From Pseudomonadota bacterium (GTDB lineage Bacteria > Pseudomonadota > Gammaproteobacteria > Steroidobacterales > Steroidobacteraceae): a stretch of 7,748 nt of DNA. The stretch is taken from the NCBI GenBank assembly GCA_018241455.1, contig JAFEDW010000095.1, forward strand, positions 1-7,748, read 5' to 3'. Of this stretch, positions 6,023-7,748 are shown piece by piece (the stretch's first letter is position 1; each line of letters begins with the position of its first letter). The notes under the pieces are model-generated. The model did no database searches. It saw nothing but the letters and a program-made list of their open reading frames with translations, and was not told the DNA's origin. The position numbers were made by a program, and so were the translations under genes.

Positions 6023-6120
6023 GCAAGGGAATGGACCGCAAGAAAGAATCCAAGAAGAAACCGGCCAAGTCGCTGATGGAAAAGCGCGCCGCCAAGGCCG
6101 AGAAGCGCAAGCAGCGCTGA
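6019..6120 (+). CDS. 33-residue Lys/Arg-rich small protein
   Basis: A short gene of 33 codons plus TGA. The product opens MSKGMDRKKESKKKPAKS and ends AEKRKQR; 15 of 33 residues are Lys or Arg, with no aromatic residue and no Cys. It has no membrane segment and is probably a charged helix or disordered, perhaps binding nucleic acid or the ribosome (inference). I recall similar short MSKG..KK...KKPAK proteins labelled hypothetical in Pseudomonas and relatives, so it is likely a real family. Support for translation: AGGAG at 6006-6010 lies 8 nt before the ATG, and the ATG overlaps the stop of the preceding gene (ATGA 6019-6022). The codons are varied rather than a low-complexity repeat, although Lys is almost always AAG. 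Function unknown. Confidence 0.72.
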   Translation: MSKGMDRKKESKKKPAKSLMEKRAAKAEKRKQR

Positions 6121-6139
6121 GGCGCCGCGGCGCGGTCAG
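6117..6139. terminator. GC-rich dyad spanning two convergent stop codons
   Basis: A perfect 12-bp palindrome GCGCCGCGGCGC (6122-6133) is flanked by CTGA (6117-6120) and TCAG (6136-6139), which also pair. The TGA of the small gene and the TCA (reverse TGA) of the convergent regulator form the base of the possible hairpin. There is no T-run. It may act as a bidirectional transcription end or be a by-product of high GC. Confidence 0.3.
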
Positions 6140-7748
6140 ACGCGCAGCCCCAGCGCCAGCGCGCAGGCGGCCGGCTCGTCGCACCGCTCGCGATTGTCGA
6201 CCGCTGCGCTGCGCCAGCGCGGCTCCGACTGCGCATCGAGCGCCGCCACCACCGCGTTGCGCAGCTGCTGTTGCACGGGCCGGCGTGATGATTGGCCGTG
6301 GGCTGCATGCGCCTGGTCCGCGCAGGCTACGATGCGCGCGGCGGCGTCGAAACGCTGGTCCTTGCACGCGAGATAGGCCATGGCGTCCAGCACCATGTAG
6401 AGCCGGCCGGCATCGAGGCGCGCGGCCAGCTCGTGGATCTCGGCTCCGGTGGCGCGCGCCTCGTCGAGCGCGTCCGCGATCAGCAGCGCACTGAAATTCA
6501 TGACCAGCAGGTCGAAGTGCGCGGCGCGCCGGCCGGAGTGGCGCAGGCTCAATTCCAGCGGGCGACCGAGCTGCAATGCGGAGGCCGGGTCGCCGCAGGC
6601 GATGTCGAGCTCGACGATGCCGACACTGGCGGCGAGCGCCTGCCGTTCGCTGACGGTCAGCGCGTACATCACGGCGCGCCGGTAGGCCGCGCGCGCTTCC
6701 GGGTATTCCCCGCGGTTCATCAGCACCGCGCCCTCGGCCAGCGCGCCGCAGGTCAGCAGCCGCGCGGGCCAGGCCGGATCCTCGAGTGCGCGGGCCGCCT
6801 CGATCGCCGCGCGCGCCGCCGGCTCATCGTCCCGGCAGCTGAAGGCCAGCTGGGCGAGCGCGTAGTAGCGGGATCGCGGGTCGTCCGCCGCCGCGTGCAT
6901 CGCGACGGCGAGCTCCGCGGCGTAGCGCGCCCGGTCGTACTGCCGCGCGGCATCGTAGCTGGCGACGGCCTCCCAGAAGCGCCCGATGCGTGCCGGCGGC
7001 AGCGCATCCGACAGCAGTGCGACCGCCTGCTCGAAGCGATCGCGGCCCTCGGCGCGCAGTTCGGTCTCGACGAACAGCGGCCACGCCGAGCCGTACAGCG
7101 CCACGCCGAGCGCACGATCGTTCGCCGCGGCCCAATCGATCGCGGCGCGCACGTTGTCGAGTTCGGGTTCGTAGCGGTGCAACCAGATTGCCTCGTCGAG
7201 CGACCAATATTCCTGGTAGGCGGTGTCGAGCATTTGCAGCAGGGAGCCAGCCATGCGCCGCTGCGCGGCGGGCAGCTCGCCGTCTGCCTCGAGCTTCGCG
7301 GCGGCGTAGTAGCGCGCCGTCTCCAGCAACGCATAGCGCGGCGGCTCGGTCGGCAAGGCCGTCACCAGTGAACGATCGACCAGCCGGCCGATCAGGTCGA
7401 TCGCCGCAGCGAGGTCCACGCCTTCGTCGGCGACGCAACGCGCCGCGGTGCCCAGCGAAAAACTGCCGGCGAACACGCCGAGGCGGTTGAACACGCGCTG
7501 TTCCGCCGGCGCCAGCAGGCTGTAGCTCCAGTCAAAGGCGGCGTGCAGCGCGCCATGGCGCGGTTCGGCCGCGCGGCCCGCGGCCTTGAGCAGCCGGAAG
7601 CGGTCATCGAGCCGCTCCAGCAGTCCGCTGACGCCGAGCGCGGGCACGCGCGCGGCCGCGAGTTCGATCGCCAGCGCGTTACCATCGAGGCGACGGCAGA
7701 TCTCGCCGACCAGTGCAGCGTTCGCTGCCGTCAGTTCAAAGCGCCGAT
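6136..7748 (-). CDS. Winged-helix/ATPase/TPR-like transcriptional regulator (COG3903 type), N-terminus missing
   Basis: The frame is open from the right edge to the stop at 6136-6138, giving 536 visible residues; the start lies beyond the window. Seen near the edge: RRFELTAANAALVGEICRRL and then DGNALAIELAAARV, the conserved segment that follows the P-loop ATPase core, then LLERLDDRFRLL, RHGALHAAFDWSYSLL, EQRVFNRLGVFAGSFSL, LIGRLVDRSLV, and RYALLETARYYAAAKLEADGE. The rest is Ala/Leu/Arg-rich helical sequence resembling degenerate TPR repeats. Relatives usually begin with an OmpR-like winged-helix DNA-binding domain and an NB-ARC-like ATPase; both would be off-window, so DNA binding is inferred from the family. 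These proteins act as signal-integrating regulators, usually with unknown ligand. An internal start near 7647 would cut the conserved domain and is not the true start. It converges on the 33-residue gene with a 15-bp gap and probably belongs to a separate unit on the right. Confidence 0.88.
   Translation of the reverse strand, partial: RRFELTAANAALVGEICRRLDGNALAIELAAARVPALGVSGLLERLDDRFRLLKAAGRAAEPRHGALHAAFDWSYSLLAPAEQRVFNRLGVFAGSFSLGTAARCVADEGVDLAAAIDLIGRLVDRSLVTALPTEPPRYALLETARYYAAAKLEADGELPAAQRRMAGSLLQMLDTAYQEYWSLDEAIWLHRYEPELDNVRAAIDWAAANDRALGVALYGSAWPLFVETELRAEGRDRFEQAVALLSDALPPARIGRFWEAVASYDAARQYDRARYAAELAVAMHAAADDPRSRYYALAQLAFSCRDDEPAARAAIEAARALEDPAWPARLLTCGALAEGAVLMNRGEYPEARAAYRRAVMYALTVSERQALAASVGIVELDIACGDPASALQLGRPLELSLRHSGRRAAHFDLLVMNFSALLIADALDEARATGAEIHELAARLDAGRLYMVLDAMAYLACKDQRFDAAARIVACADQAHAAHGQSSRRPVQQQLRNAVVAALDAQSEPRWRSAAVDNRERCDEPAACALALGLRV

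Noticed and set aside
6292..7371. 359-codon plus-strand open frame opposite the large regulator
   Set aside because: Shadow of the minus-strand gene, which has conserved motifs throughout. The plus-strand product is Arg/Gly/Val-rich with no domain.

Overview
The window is a high-GC, densely coded piece of a bacterial chromosome. It has short gaps, several ATGA stop/start overlaps, and no tRNA, rRNA, mobile element or CRISPR array that I can see. GC-rich codon use is uniform throughout. An EAL protein, a YebC-family protein, an AsnC-controlled lysine operon and a COG3903-type regulator together suggest a proteobacterium, most likely a gammaproteobacterium near the Xanthomonadales/Nevskiales. 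That placement is an inference from protein style, not from a marker gene.

Left part (1-1694): the C-terminal end of an EAL-domain cyclic-di-GMP phosphodiesterase runs in from the left edge. A YebC/TACO1-family gene follows with its own extended -10 promoter. It converges on an Lrp/AsnC-type regulator gene on the minus strand, and a GC-rich hairpin lies between the two stop codons.

Centre (1695-5572): the AsnC-type gene is divergent from a three-gene operon: a saccharopine dehydrogenase/lysine 6-dehydrogenase-like oxidoreductase, an ALDH7-family 2-aminoadipate 6-semialdehyde dehydrogenase, and a glutaryl-CoA dehydrogenase. The three are joined by ATGA overlaps. The set fits L-lysine breakdown through aminoadipate and glutaryl-CoA to crotonyl-CoA. 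The steps between aminoadipate and glutaryl-CoA are not encoded here, nor is a lysine-ketoglutarate reductase. The 115-bp divergent gap holds three near-identical 11-bp palindromes (consensus GTCATAATGAC) with centres 21 and 22 bp apart, the best candidate for the regulator's operator. A perfect TATAAT lies so close to the regulator's start codon that its mRNA should be nearly leaderless.

Right part (5573-7748): downstream on the same strand are a small membrane-anchored protein of unknown function and, overlapping it by ATGA, a 33-residue Lys/Arg-rich protein with a good Shine-Dalgarno. These converge on a long minus-strand gene that runs off the right edge. It is the C-terminal two-thirds or so of a winged-helix/ATPase/TPR-like transcriptional regulator.

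I found no clearly new defence or mobile system. The most informative unexplained structure is the triple operator with the near-leaderless regulator promoter, followed by the incomplete lysine pathway and the tiny basic protein.
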